This document shows, in pieces, positions 52,141-59,757 of a stretch of 64,000 nucleotides of DNA. Location of the stretch: contig JAZNZB010000038.1 in the NCBI GenBank assembly GCA_045594705.1, positions 39,777 through 103,776 of the forward strand. Direction: 5' to 3'. Numbering within the stretch: the stretch's first letter is position 1; each line of letters starts with the position of its first letter. The position numbers and the translations under genes were made by a program. The DNA comes from SVQP01 sp045594705 (GTDB taxonomy: Bacteria; Bacillota; Clostridia; Oscillospirales; CAG-272). The notes below the pieces were generated by a model. That model was not told the origin of the DNA, did not search any database, and was given only the letters and a program-made list of their open reading frames with translations.

Positions 52141-54216
52141 TCATTCCTCCGGTACGTAATTAAAGTGCACGGTGGCATCATACAAAGATTGGTTATTCTG
52201 CCCGATTGTAATCTCTGCCCATTGCTCCTCCGTGCCCGTAAAGTACACGTTTTGCAGCACGATACAGGAATCAAAGGCGCCGTCCTTGATGGTCGTCACG
52301 CTTGCGGGAATGACCACACTGACCGTTTCCCAGCACGACGAGCAGGCGTAGCTGCCTATAGTCTCAACGCCATCCTTGAACGTGATCCTTCTGAAATTGG
52401 TGTTGCAAAGCGCATAATCACCGATCTCGCGGATGCCGCCCGGGATCTCGCTGCGCGCATTGGCGAACACCAGCGTATCCGTGTCCGTATTGATCAGACA
52501 GTTCCCTTCTACCTTGAAGCGGATGTTTTGCTCGGAAACGCTCAGATTGCTCAGCAGATTGCAGGAATAAAACGCCAGCGGAGCTACCGAAAGCACACTG
52601 CTCGGAATATGGAAAGACTTGAGCCCCGTGCATTGGGAAAACGCACTTTCTTCAATAAACAGCACGCCTTCGGGCAGCGTGACGGATTCAAGCGCGGAGC
52701 AACTGCTGAAGGCTCTGTACGAAACGGTAGCAAGAGTGGAAGGAATACTCAGCTCGATCAAGTCGGAGCAATTGCAAAATGCCCCCTCACCGATCGAAAG
52801 AAGTCCCTCGGGCAGCGTCAGGCTTGTCACAGACCAGCAGCAGAAAAACGCATACGCTCCAATACTCTTGATCGAAGGTGGCAGATCAATTGTAGCCAGC
52901 TCCTCACATTGATAGAATGCGTGATACCCGATCTTTTCCACGCTGTTCGGGATGCCGACCCGCTCAAGCTTCGTACAGCCGAAAAACAGACTGTCTTCAA
53001 TGACCGTCAGTCCCTCGGGAAGGTCGATCTCTACAAGCGAAGTACATTCCTCAAACGCGCTCGCCTCGATGGTCTGCAGTGTGCTTGGCAGGCTGACGCT
53101 TGTAAGGCCGCATTTTTCAAAGGCTCTCTCTTCAAGGGCGGGCAGCCCCTCGGGCAACACAATGCTGCGCAGTGCCACACACTCGGAAAAGGCTTGCTCG
53201 CCGATGCGCGTCAGTGTGGTCGGGAACGTGACCCGGCGCAGTCCACTGCAGCCAAAGAACGCCTGATTGCCAATGCTGCTCACGCCCTCGGGGATATCGA
53301 CGCTGCGAAGCCCCGACATGCAGAAAAACGCATACGGTGCGATGCTGCTGATTCCGTCGGGAATCACGCTTGCTTCACAGCCTGCGATCAGCGCGCCGCT
53401 CTCGATTTCGATCAGGCAGTTGCCCTCGCTGCGGTACACGGGGTTTTGCTCGTCCACGGTCAACTCTGTTAACATAATACACAAACCGATCACTTTCTGA
53501 CCGATCCCCGTCACGCTTGCGGGCAGATGCAAAGAGGTCAGACGCCAGCAACGGTGAAAGGCTTCGGCCTCAATAATCGTCAATCCCTCGGAAAGCTCGA
53601 CTAATTCCAGCTTGCTGCAGCCCGCAAAGGCTTGGTTTTCAATCGTCGTAACGGTACTTGGAACGGTAACGGCCGTGATGCTGATCTCATTTTCAAAGGC
53701 ACGGCTTGCAATACCGCTCACCGTTTTTCCCTCGGGTGTGGTGGGAGGAATACGCACGTGCGCATCCTTGCAATCACCAAGATCGGACACGTAATACTTG
53801 CCATCACTGTACTGCGTAAAGATCAGTCCCTCGGAATAGGCCTCGGTCTCTGACTCCGGTTCGGTTTCTGTTTCGCTTTCGCCTCCGACACCGCGCAATG
53901 CATTGAACAGCGTGTGAAGCGATGCTCTGTTCTGCTCACCAAGGGCATTTGCAAAGGCGTTATCATCCTGCGTCAGCACAAAATCAAGCGCGTGCAGCAC
54001 GGTGCCATCGTATTCGGGATAATTCTGCTCGGCATAGGAAGCCAACACCATCAGAGAGGACGCAGCAAGCATTGCCGCAAGCAACACGGCAACGGCTGCG
54101 GCAATCAGCACGGTGCGCAAAGCATGGGTTCGACGGTGGGATACGTATCGATCGGCGCGCTCGATCAATATCGGGTCAATGTCCTCCATCCATCTGAGCA
54201 AAGGAAGATTTTTCAT
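52141..54216 (-). CDS. Membrane-anchored BspA-like leucine-rich-repeat protein, class B sigma partner
   Basis: This 691-residue protein has a cytoplasmic N-terminus with MEDIDPILIERADRY and basic HRRTHALR, a membrane helix (about 34-60), and the class B stalk YPEYDGTVLHALDFVLTQDD. An acidic linker ESETETEPESETEA and a short domain (ISDLGDCKDAHVRIPP-type text as YYVSDLGDCKDAHVRIPPTT) come next. About 17 BspA-type LRRs fill residues 165-670 (VSGIASRAFENEISITAVTV, IGNQAFFGCSGLRRVTF). The ATG overlaps the sigma stop by ATGA (54213-54216). The ectodomain should face outward. Function as sensor or anti-sigma is inferred from coupling. Confidence 0.9.
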   Translation of the reverse strand: MKNLPLLRWMEDIDPILIERADRYVSHRRTHALRTVLIAAAVAVLLAAMLAASSLMVLASYAEQNYPEYDGTVLHALDFVLTQDDNAFANALGEQNRASLHTLFNALRGVGGESETETEPESETEAYSEGLIFTQYSDGKYYVSDLGDCKDAHVRIPPTTPEGKTVSGIASRAFENEISITAVTVPSTVTTIENQAFAGCSKLELVELSEGLTIIEAEAFHRCWRLTSLHLPASVTGIGQKVIGLCIMLTELTVDEQNPVYRSEGNCLIEIESGALIAGCEASVIPDGISSIAPYAFFCMSGLRSVDIPEGVSSIGNQAFFGCSGLRRVTFPTTLTRIGEQAFSECVALRSIVLPEGLPALEERAFEKCGLTSVSLPSTLQTIEASAFEECTSLVEIDLPEGLTVIEDSLFFGCTKLERVGIPNSVEKIGYHAFYQCEELATIDLPPSIKSIGAYAFFCCWSVTSLTLPEGLLSIGEGAFCNCSDLIELSIPSTLATVSYRAFSSCSALESVTLPEGVLFIEESAFSQCTGLKSFHIPSSVLSVAPLAFYSCNLLSNLSVSEQNIRFKVEGNCLINTDTDTLVFANARSEIPGGIREIGDYALCNTNFRRITFKDGVETIGSYACSSCWETVSVVIPASVTTIKDGAFDSCIVLQNVYFTGTEEQWAEITIGQNNQSLYDATVHFNYVPEE

Positions 54217-54773
54217 ACCGTGTAGCCCTCCTTTTCAAGAGCTACACGCAGCTTGATGCGCGCGCGGGAAAGGCTTTTATAAACAGCAGCGGTGCTCAAA
54301 GCATACCGCTCTGCGATCTCCTCCACGCTCTCCACGTAATAGTAGCGGCGGATAAAAATGCTGCAGTCACGCTCGGGTAAGCTCCACAAGAATGCATTGA
54401 GAATGCGGGCAAACTCTTGCCGCTCAAGCTGCGAGGCAAGGTCTGCATCGGGAGAGGCAACCTCTCCGATCTCGTCAAGGGCCACGGTCAGCTCTCCCCC
54501 GCCGCGCTTTTGACGGTGGCGCAGCTCGTAGCGATTCAGGGAGAGATTGCGCGTGATCCTGCCTACGTAGGTTTTGAGGTTTTCCGGCTTGGCGGGCGGA
54601 ATGGAATTCCAGGTATGCAGCCAGGTATCGTTGACGCATTCCTCGCTGTCCTGCATATTCTGCAAAATATGCTGTGCAATTCCCGTGCAGTACGAGCCGT
54701 ATTTAGTTTCGGTGTGCTTGATCGCCATTTCATCACGCTGATGATACAAGGCGACGATCTCATGGTCTTGCAT
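54213..54773 (-). CDS. ECF-type RNA polymerase sigma factor (class B)
   Basis: This 186-residue protein has region 2 (NMQDSEECVNDTWLHTWNSI, PPAKPENLKTYVGRITRNLS) and region 4 (RDCSIFIRRYYYVESVEEIA, ERYALSTAAVYKSLSRARIK). It ends EKEGYTV with a TGA that overlaps the next ATG. This end aligns with FGRKVC in the fused protein at 54914-57178, which places the fusion point. AGAAAGGAGCATTTT precedes the ATG. Confidence 0.91.
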   Translation of the reverse strand: MQDHEIVALYHQRDEMAIKHTETKYGSYCTGIAQHILQNMQDSEECVNDTWLHTWNSIPPAKPENLKTYVGRITRNLSLNRYELRHRQKRGGGELTVALDEIGEVASPDADLASQLERQEFARILNAFLWSLPERDCSIFIRRYYYVESVEEIAERYALSTAAVYKSLSRARIKLRVALEKEGYTV

Positions 54774-54815
54774 AAAATGCTCCTTTCTGTTGTGTCAATG
54801 AGACTTCACTCATCT

Positions 54816-54842
54816 ACACCGCGTTTTTGACAGGATTGGACA
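54816..54842 (-). promoter_or_regulatory. Putative class B sigma-locus promoter motif
   Basis: On the minus strand TGTC (54842-54839), 7 bases, GTCAAAAACG (54831-54822), then CGGTGT. Block order and spacing match 51950-51976. Confidence 0.45.
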
Positions 54843-54879
54843 GCTTTTTTGAAAAATATAGAAAAATTCGACATATATG

Positions 54880-54910
54880 CACCCGCCAACGGCTGTGCCG
54901 TTGGCGGGTG
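54880..54910. terminator. CCCGCCAAC hairpin after the fused sigma-LRR gene
   Basis: CACCCGCCAACGGC pairs perfectly with GCCGTTGGCGGGTG (14 bp, loop TGT), 3 bases past the stop at 54914. There is no T-run on the minus strand, so termination strength is uncertain. Confidence 0.6.
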
Positions 54911-54913
54911 TTG

Positions 54914-57178
54914 TTATGATTGCGTATCGGGATGATAGTTACAATGGATCTGCAGCTCGTGCAGGCGGTCGTCATCCGACCAGATATTCACCGTGTTTCT
55001 CCAGATATCCTCAGGACCTGCATAGTAGATCTCGGTCAGATTCGTGCATCCGTTCACGGCACTTGAACTAAAGAAATACAAGCTTCGGGGCAGCGAGACA
55101 AAATTCAATTGCCCATTATTCGAAAATGCCTCACGGGCAATTTCCTCAACGCCCTCCGGCACGCGGATCTCGGTCAGTGCGCATCCGCTAAACGCCTGCA
55201 TGGCAATGGTCTTAACGCTTTTGGGGATATTGATCTCGGCAAGCGACTTACAATCCATAAAGGCGGATATTCCGATCCTTTCCACGCCATCGCCAAGACT
55301 GACGTCGGAAAGGAGGTCGCATCCAAGAAACATCCCGCCGCTCACAGATACCCAACCGATAGGGATCTCGATGCTTGTCAGCGCATCACAGTCTGCAAAA
55401 ACCATTCCCTCCAGAGTTTCAACGCTTTGGGGCAGCGTCACGCTGACAAGCGAGTCGCAATTCTCAAAGGCAGACGAACCGATGTATGTCATACTCGGGG
55501 GCAACGCAACGCTGACAAGCGAGCTGCAATTTTCAAAGGCAGATTCACCAATATGCGATATGCCTTGTGAGAAATGCACACACTCAAGGCTCTCGCAGCC
55601 CATAAACGCAGACTTGCCGACAAAAGTCAGGCTTTTGGGCATGGTGAGCTCTTGCAGATCGACACAATTCTCGAACGCTTGATCCCTGATATGCGTCACG
55701 CCCTCGGGAATCTCAAGGCTCGTCAACCCTTTCATATTGGCAAACGCGCCTGCTTCTATACTTGAAACGCCGCTCGGGATCACGCTTTGCTTGCAGCCTG
55801 TAACCAATCCGCCTCCAAAAACCTCGATCAGACAATTCCCCTCGGCATAATAGAACAGACTAAAAGAATCAGAGGTAATGCTCTCAAGCGAGGTACAGCC
55901 GTCGGTGATGCCCTTGCCTACGATAAACACGCTGGCCGGCACGTGCAGCGAGGTCAGGGATCTGCAATTCTGAAACGCATACGGAGCTATTTCAAAAAGA
56001 CCGCCGGACATATGTACCTCGGTCAGATTTCTGCACGCTCTAAACGCGTATGAGCCGATCCACGCAACAGACAGCGGAAGAGTGACCTCCACAACGTTGG
56101 AATTCTGACTAAAGGCCTCCAAATCAATGCCCACCACAAGCTCGCCGTCCGGAGAGATCATGGGTACAAGCACATGACTGTCCGCACACGCTTTTCCGCT
56201 TTTGACGACGCAGGTGCCATTGCCTTGAGACTCGAATCTCAGCCCCTCAGAGCCGTGCAAAACGATTTGCGCGCCCCTTGACTGCTCTGCAATCACCGAA
56301 AGCTTATGGTGCAAAGCTTCCCTGTTTTGCTCGCTCAGCAGCGAGCTGATCAGGTTTGTATCCTGCGTCAACAAATAATCCAACGCGCTTGGCAAAGTGC
56401 CGCTGTATGCAGGATACTCATATTGCACGTAGGCGTCAAGCTGCCATACCGAAACAATCGAAAGTGGGATCAAAATCACGATCAAAGCGGCAGCTGTGAT
56501 CAATCCGATCAGCCACTTCTTAGGTCTGCGGCGGGTCTTTGGGCTGCGACGCGCAGGCTTGTAATGCTCGGATTGCTCGATCAGTGCGGGATCAATATCT
56601 CCGATCAGCATAAGCGCAGAAAGCTCATGCATGCAGACCTTGCGGCCAAAGGAATTGTGCAGCGCGGCTCTCAGACCGGGAAGCAGCTGCTGCGCATAGG
56701 CAACGGAAACGTTGCAACGAAGCGCAATGCGCTCAACGCTTTCCGCAAAATAGTAGCGGCGCATGAAAATACACCGATCCTGCTCGGACAATCCCTCCAA
56801 AAACGTTTTCAGCGTGCGGCAAAACTTCTCATCCGTGATCCGCGCGGAAGGATCTGCCTCGTCGGACACGAGCTCGCCAAGCTCACAAAGCACCGCTGCA
56901 AGCTCGGCAGAGGCACTCTCGGGCGTCTTTTCAAGCTGCGCAAGGCAAGATTTGCGCGTGATATTTCCAATAAAGAGCTTCAGATGCTCCGGCTTTTGCT
57001 CGGGCACAAGCTCCCAGGCAAGCGACCAAGTCTCGCTGATGCACGCATCGATCTGCTGCGCGTCGCGCAGGATGCCTTGCGCGATCATTCTGCAATACGC
57101 ACCGTATCTGCTTTGCGCCTGCACGATCGCTTGCATATTGTGCGCCAAGAATAAATCAAATAAGTCGCGGTCTTGCAT
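54914..57178 (-). CDS. Single-chain fusion: ECF sigma factor - membrane helix - extracellular LRR domain
   Basis: This 754-residue protein joins what are two genes in the sibling loci. Residues 1-178 are an ECF sigma factor: region 2 (LRDAQQIDACISETWSLAWE, LKLFIGNITRKSCL) and region 4 (SEQDRCIFMRRYYFAESVER, IALRCNVSVAYAQQLL). Region 2 has lost the DSEEC text of the siblings. Residues 183-206 are the partner's N-terminus (MHELSALMLIGDIDPALIEQ), 207-221 basic, 222-246 the membrane helix, 253-275 the class B stalk (YPAYSGTLPSALDYLLTQD). A linker domain and BspA-type LRRs run to the end. The junction reads GTC TGC ATG where a sibling has GTATGA. AAAGGAACTGTT precedes the ATG at 57178. It is last in an operon with pncA-like and phosphoesterase genes. 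Confidence 0.9.
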   Translation of the reverse strand: MQDRDLFDLFLAHNMQAIVQAQSRYGAYCRMIAQGILRDAQQIDACISETWSLAWELVPEQKPEHLKLFIGNITRKSCLAQLEKTPESASAELAAVLCELGELVSDEADPSARITDEKFCRTLKTFLEGLSEQDRCIFMRRYYFAESVERIALRCNVSVAYAQQLLPGLRAALHNSFGRKVCMHELSALMLIGDIDPALIEQSEHYKPARRSPKTRRRPKKWLIGLITAAALIVILIPLSIVSVWQLDAYVQYEYPAYSGTLPSALDYLLTQDTNLISSLLSEQNREALHHKLSVIAEQSRGAQIVLHGSEGLRFESQGNGTCVVKSGKACADSHVLVPMISPDGELVVGIDLEAFSQNSNVVEVTLPLSVAWIGSYAFRACRNLTEVHMSGGLFEIAPYAFQNCRSLTSLHVPASVFIVGKGITDGCTSLESITSDSFSLFYYAEGNCLIEVFGGGLVTGCKQSVIPSGVSSIEAGAFANMKGLTSLEIPEGVTHIRDQAFENCVDLQELTMPKSLTFVGKSAFMGCESLECVHFSQGISHIGESAFENCSSLVSVALPPSMTYIGSSAFENCDSLVSVTLPQSVETLEGMVFADCDALTSIEIPIGWVSVSGGMFLGCDLLSDVSLGDGVERIGISAFMDCKSLAEINIPKSVKTIAMQAFSGCALTEIRVPEGVEEIAREAFSNNGQLNFVSLPRSLYFFSSSAVNGCTNLTEIYYAGPEDIWRNTVNIWSDDDRLHELQIHCNYHPDTQS

Positions 57179-57199
57179 AACAGTTCCTTTCCGGTTCAC

Positions 57200-57562
57200 T
57201 CATTCTATGAAGATCGACGTGATCACACCGACTGTGCCAATTACCGCAAATATTGCGGGTACTCCATAGGCATCCCCTTTATTAATCCAGTCCCAGTCGA
57301 TATCGTTTGGGGTCATTTTCGCATGATATGCATTTTGGTAAGAGCAAAAGATATGCTTCCATCTGCATTTGTATCCCACGAACGACCACGCCGCAAGCAC
57401 AAGGCAGCCAATCCCCATAGCAAGCAGACGGCGCGGACATACCATCCCTCCGCATACGATCAGAATAGGCATGCCGTAGCGGTGAAAATACGCCAACGGC
57501 ACGATGAAATCCTCTTTTCTCACGTATCCCTGCTTTTGCTTCTTTTTACCGCCTTTTCCCAT
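57200..57562 (-). CDS. Small membrane protein of unknown function
   Basis: This 120-residue protein starts with a Lys/Gly/Gln-rich tail (GKGGKKKQKQGYVRKEDF) and has helices at about 30-46, 48-68 and 98-118. It contains two Cys in GYKCRWKHIFCSYQNAYHAK. No family is recognised. GGAG lies ten bases before the ATG, which stands 1 base after the pncA-like stop. It ends 21 bases before the fused sigma-LRR gene. Confidence 0.72.
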   Translation of the reverse strand: MGKGGKKKQKQGYVRKEDFIVPLAYFHRYGMPILIVCGGMVCPRRLLAMGIGCLVLAAWSFVGYKCRWKHIFCSYQNAYHAKMTPNDIDWDWINKGDAYGVPAIFAVIGTVGVITSIFIE

Positions 57563-57563
57563 G

Positions 57564-58070
57564 TCAGATGATCTCCACCTGACACATACGCATGGCGTCA
57601 AGTGCGTTCTTGTGGCTCGCGGGGGTCACACCCGCGCAAGCGGACTCCACCACGTAAAGCGGAATTTCGGGATAACTCGCCTTGATCAAGAGGGCGTTGG
57701 AAATGACGCAGATGTCGGTGCAAAGACCGCACAGCGTGATACTCTCGATATTCTGCTCGGATGCCAGCAGTGCGATCAGCTCCTTAGAGCCAAAGGTCAG
57801 CTTGTCGATCGCATCCGTGGTGCGCAGTGCGTCCAGCTCAGGGCGGATCTGCCAGCCGTCGCTACCTTTGATGCAATGCGGTACGGGCAAATGCTTGCCC
57901 TCCTCGGTTTGCATGTAATTTTCAAAATGCGTGTCGCGCGTGAAAAGCACCTTGCCATCAAAGCCCTCGATCAGCGATTTGACAGCAGGCACGATGGCAA
58001 CAGCCTCGGCCGTGCCCAAAGCGCCGTCGATAAAATCGTTTTGCATATCTACGACAACCAAAATTTTCAT
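57564..58070 (-). CDS. Isochorismatase-family amidase, probably nicotinamidase
   Basis: This 168-residue protein has the cysteine hydrolase layout: LVVVDMQNDFIDG (catalytic Asp8), the metal-site region TRDTHFENYMQTEEG, KLTFGS (Lys region) and CGLCTDICVISNAL (nucleophile Cys in GLCTDICV). DTHFENY and the size fit PncA-like nicotinamidases, which turn nicotinamide into nicotinate. It overlaps the phosphoesterase gene by ATGA (58067-58070). Confidence 0.86.
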   Translation of the reverse strand: MKILVVVDMQNDFIDGALGTAEAVAIVPAVKSLIEGFDGKVLFTRDTHFENYMQTEEGKHLPVPHCIKGSDGWQIRPELDALRTTDAIDKLTFGSKELIALLASEQNIESITLCGLCTDICVISNALLIKASYPEIPLYVVESACAGVTPASHKNALDAMRMCQVEII

Positions 58071-58846
58071 GATTTTTTCTCCTTATTTTCATTGATTCGA
58101 ATGCAGACCACCTCGCGCGGATTGAACAAGCGCGGAATGATGCCGCCCGTGTTGGCAGTTCCTCTGGAAATGACCAGCGTATCCTCATGCACACCCGAGG
58201 TGTATTTGGGAAACAGTCCTTGATCGGGCGCGTAAAGCCCAAGCCCGAACAGTCGCCACTGACCGCCGTGCGCATGCCCCGAAAGCACCAGGTCCACGTC
58301 GCGGTCACGCAGATATTTGGCGTAATACTCGGGGTGGTGGCAGATCAGGATTTTAACACCGTCATAGGCGAAAAATTCGTCAAGATCGTCCACGCGCGGC
58401 TTGCGGTCAGGCTCCAGCATGCCCGAGCCAAGGCCGCCTATGGCAATACCCTGCCATTCTTCATAGGTATTTTCCAGAAAATGTGCGCCCGTGGCTCTGA
58501 TGCGCTCTCTGTTTGTCGCACTGATGCGATCTGCTCCGGGTTGCGGATCCGGATTTACCAGGTGATGGCGGTGATAGGCCGCGATCTCGTGATTGCCGGG
58601 TGCATAAAATGTGGGCGCGATGGCGCAAAGCGCGCCAAGCGCGGCAAAGCCGTAGGTGTTCTTGCCGTCCATGCTGCCGTCCAGTGCCTCGGTCAAGTCT
58701 CCCGCAATGCAGATAAGGTCAGGGCGGATCTTTCCCACCGCCTCGATCACGGCAAGCGGCTCACGGCTGTGCAGATCCGACACAAGCGCGATGCGCAGGC
58801 TGCGGCGCAGTTTGTCTGTTTCAAACGAGTAATTTTTGATCTTCAT
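58067..58846 (-). CDS. Metallophosphoesterase (YkuE-like)
   Basis: This 259-residue calcineurin-type phosphoesterase carries ALVSDLHSREPL, ICIAGDLTEAL, FYAPGNHEIAA, LICHHPEYYAKY and LSGHAHGGQWRLFGLGLYAP, which supply the two-metal site. YkuE relatives act on membrane or wall substrates, but no signal peptide is visible here. AAGGAAAACGGT precedes the ATG at 58846. It is first in the operon that ends with the fused sigma-LRR gene. Confidence 0.92.
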   Translation of the reverse strand: MKIKNYSFETDKLRRSLRIALVSDLHSREPLAVIEAVGKIRPDLICIAGDLTEALDGSMDGKNTYGFAALGALCAIAPTFYAPGNHEIAAYHRHHLVNPDPQPGADRISATNRERIRATGAHFLENTYEEWQGIAIGGLGSGMLEPDRKPRVDDLDEFFAYDGVKILICHHPEYYAKYLRDRDVDLVLSGHAHGGQWRLFGLGLYAPDQGLFPKYTSGVHEDTLVISRGTANTGGIIPRLFNPREVVCIRINENKEKKS

Positions 58847-58874
58847 ACCGTTTTCCTTACAATGTATTAGCATT

Positions 58875-58903
58875 ATTATATCTCAAATTCCCCTGCATGT
58901 CAA
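58875..58903 (-). promoter_or_regulatory. Sigma-A promoter of the phosphoesterase/pncA/sigma-LRR operon
   Basis: On the minus strand TTGACA (58903-58898), 17 bases, TATAAT (58880-58875). It is back to back with the promoter at 58912-58940, eight bases apart. Confidence 0.85.
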
Positions 58904-58911
58904 GATTTTGC

Positions 58912-58940
58912 TTGACTTAGAAGCAAAGCTTTGATATAAT
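58912..58940 (+). promoter_or_regulatory. Sigma-A promoter for the PPTase gene
   Basis: TTGACT (58912-58917), 17 bases, TATAAT (58935-58940). The transcript would begin near 58947 and carry the palindrome 58960-59038 in its leader. Confidence 0.82.
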
Positions 58941-58959
58941 GACGATAGAATCACGACAC

Positions 58960-59038
58960 CCGTAGGGGCGCACAGTGTGCGCCCGCCAATCCATCGCTTA
59001 CAGGTGTTTTTGCGGGCGCACACAGTGCGCCCCTACGG
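58960..59038. repeat. Long inverted repeat in the PPTase leader
   Basis: Two 27-base arms (58960-58986 and 59012-59038) match as an inverted repeat with one mismatch; they start CCGTAGGGGCGCAC and end GTGCGCCCCTACGG. Each arm is itself partly palindromic (GGGCGCAC..GTGCGCCC). It belongs to the GTAGGGG family. Confidence 0.82.
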
Positions 59039-59064
59039 AATGTTTTTTCAAAAGGAGGTGCGGT

Positions 59065-59685
59065 ATGAAGTACGAAATCTGCAACATAAACGACTTTGAC
59101 GAGCAGCAGTATGCTGAAATGTACCGCGCCGCAGACGCAGAACGACGTGCACGTGCCGACCGTTTTCGGTACGAGGACGACCGCCGCCGCTGCCTTTGCG
59201 CCGATATGCTGGCGCGCAGAATGCTTGCAAAAGCAAGCGGCAAAGCACCCCAGGAAATCTCGTTCACAATCGGGCACAAGGGCAAGCCGAGTGCCAACGT
59301 GCCCTTGTATTTCAACGTCAGTCACAGCGGTAACTACGTGCTGTGTGCCGTGTCGGACAAGCCCATCGGCGTGGATATTGAGCAGATAAAGCCGTTCCGC
59401 GCGGGGATGGTGGCGCGGTATTTTACCAAGGACGAGGCGGCATACATTTGGAGCGGTGCTACACCCTCGACCGAGACCGTGATCGATCCCGAAATCTGCA
59501 CGCGCTTCTATCGCACCTGGACGGCCAAGGAATCTTACGTCAAAATGACCGGCACGGGCATCTCGACTGATCTTGGCGCGGTCGCGTTTGACCCCATAGC
59601 GCACACGGTGTGCGCCCTTCCCCTTCTGACCCCTGACGCCCCCGACGGATACGCGGCAAGTATTATAGAAAGCGACCTTTGCTAA
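59065..59685 (+). CDS. 4'-phosphopantetheinyl transferase (Sfp-like)
   Basis: This 206-residue protein has the Sfp-type motifs: FNVSHSGNYVLCAVSDKPIG followed by VDIEQI, and WTAKESYVKMTGTGISTDL. It transfers phosphopantetheine from CoA to acyl or peptidyl carrier proteins. AAAGGAGGTGCGGT precedes the ATG at 59065. No carrier-protein or NRPS/PKS genes are in the window, so it may serve fatty-acid ACP. Confidence 0.93.
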   Translation: MKYEICNINDFDEQQYAEMYRAADAERRARADRFRYEDDRRRCLCADMLARRMLAKASGKAPQEISFTIGHKGKPSANVPLYFNVSHSGNYVLCAVSDKPIGVDIEQIKPFRAGMVARYFTKDEAAYIWSGATPSTETVIDPEICTRFYRTWTAKESYVKMTGTGISTDLGAVAFDPIAHTVCALPLLTPDAPDGYAASIIESDLC

Positions 59686-59698
59686 AGGTCGCTTTTTT
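59670..59698 (+). terminator. Terminator overlapping the PPTase stop codon
   Basis: AAGCGACCTTT and AAAGGTCGCTT form an 11-bp stem with a 3-base loop, followed by TTTT. The stop codon TAA (59683-59685) lies in the hairpin. Confidence 0.85.
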
Positions 59699-59757
59699 GC
59701 ATAATCCCCCCATTTCCTGCCACAATAAAAGCATTACTCAAATCGGGGGGAGTTTTT

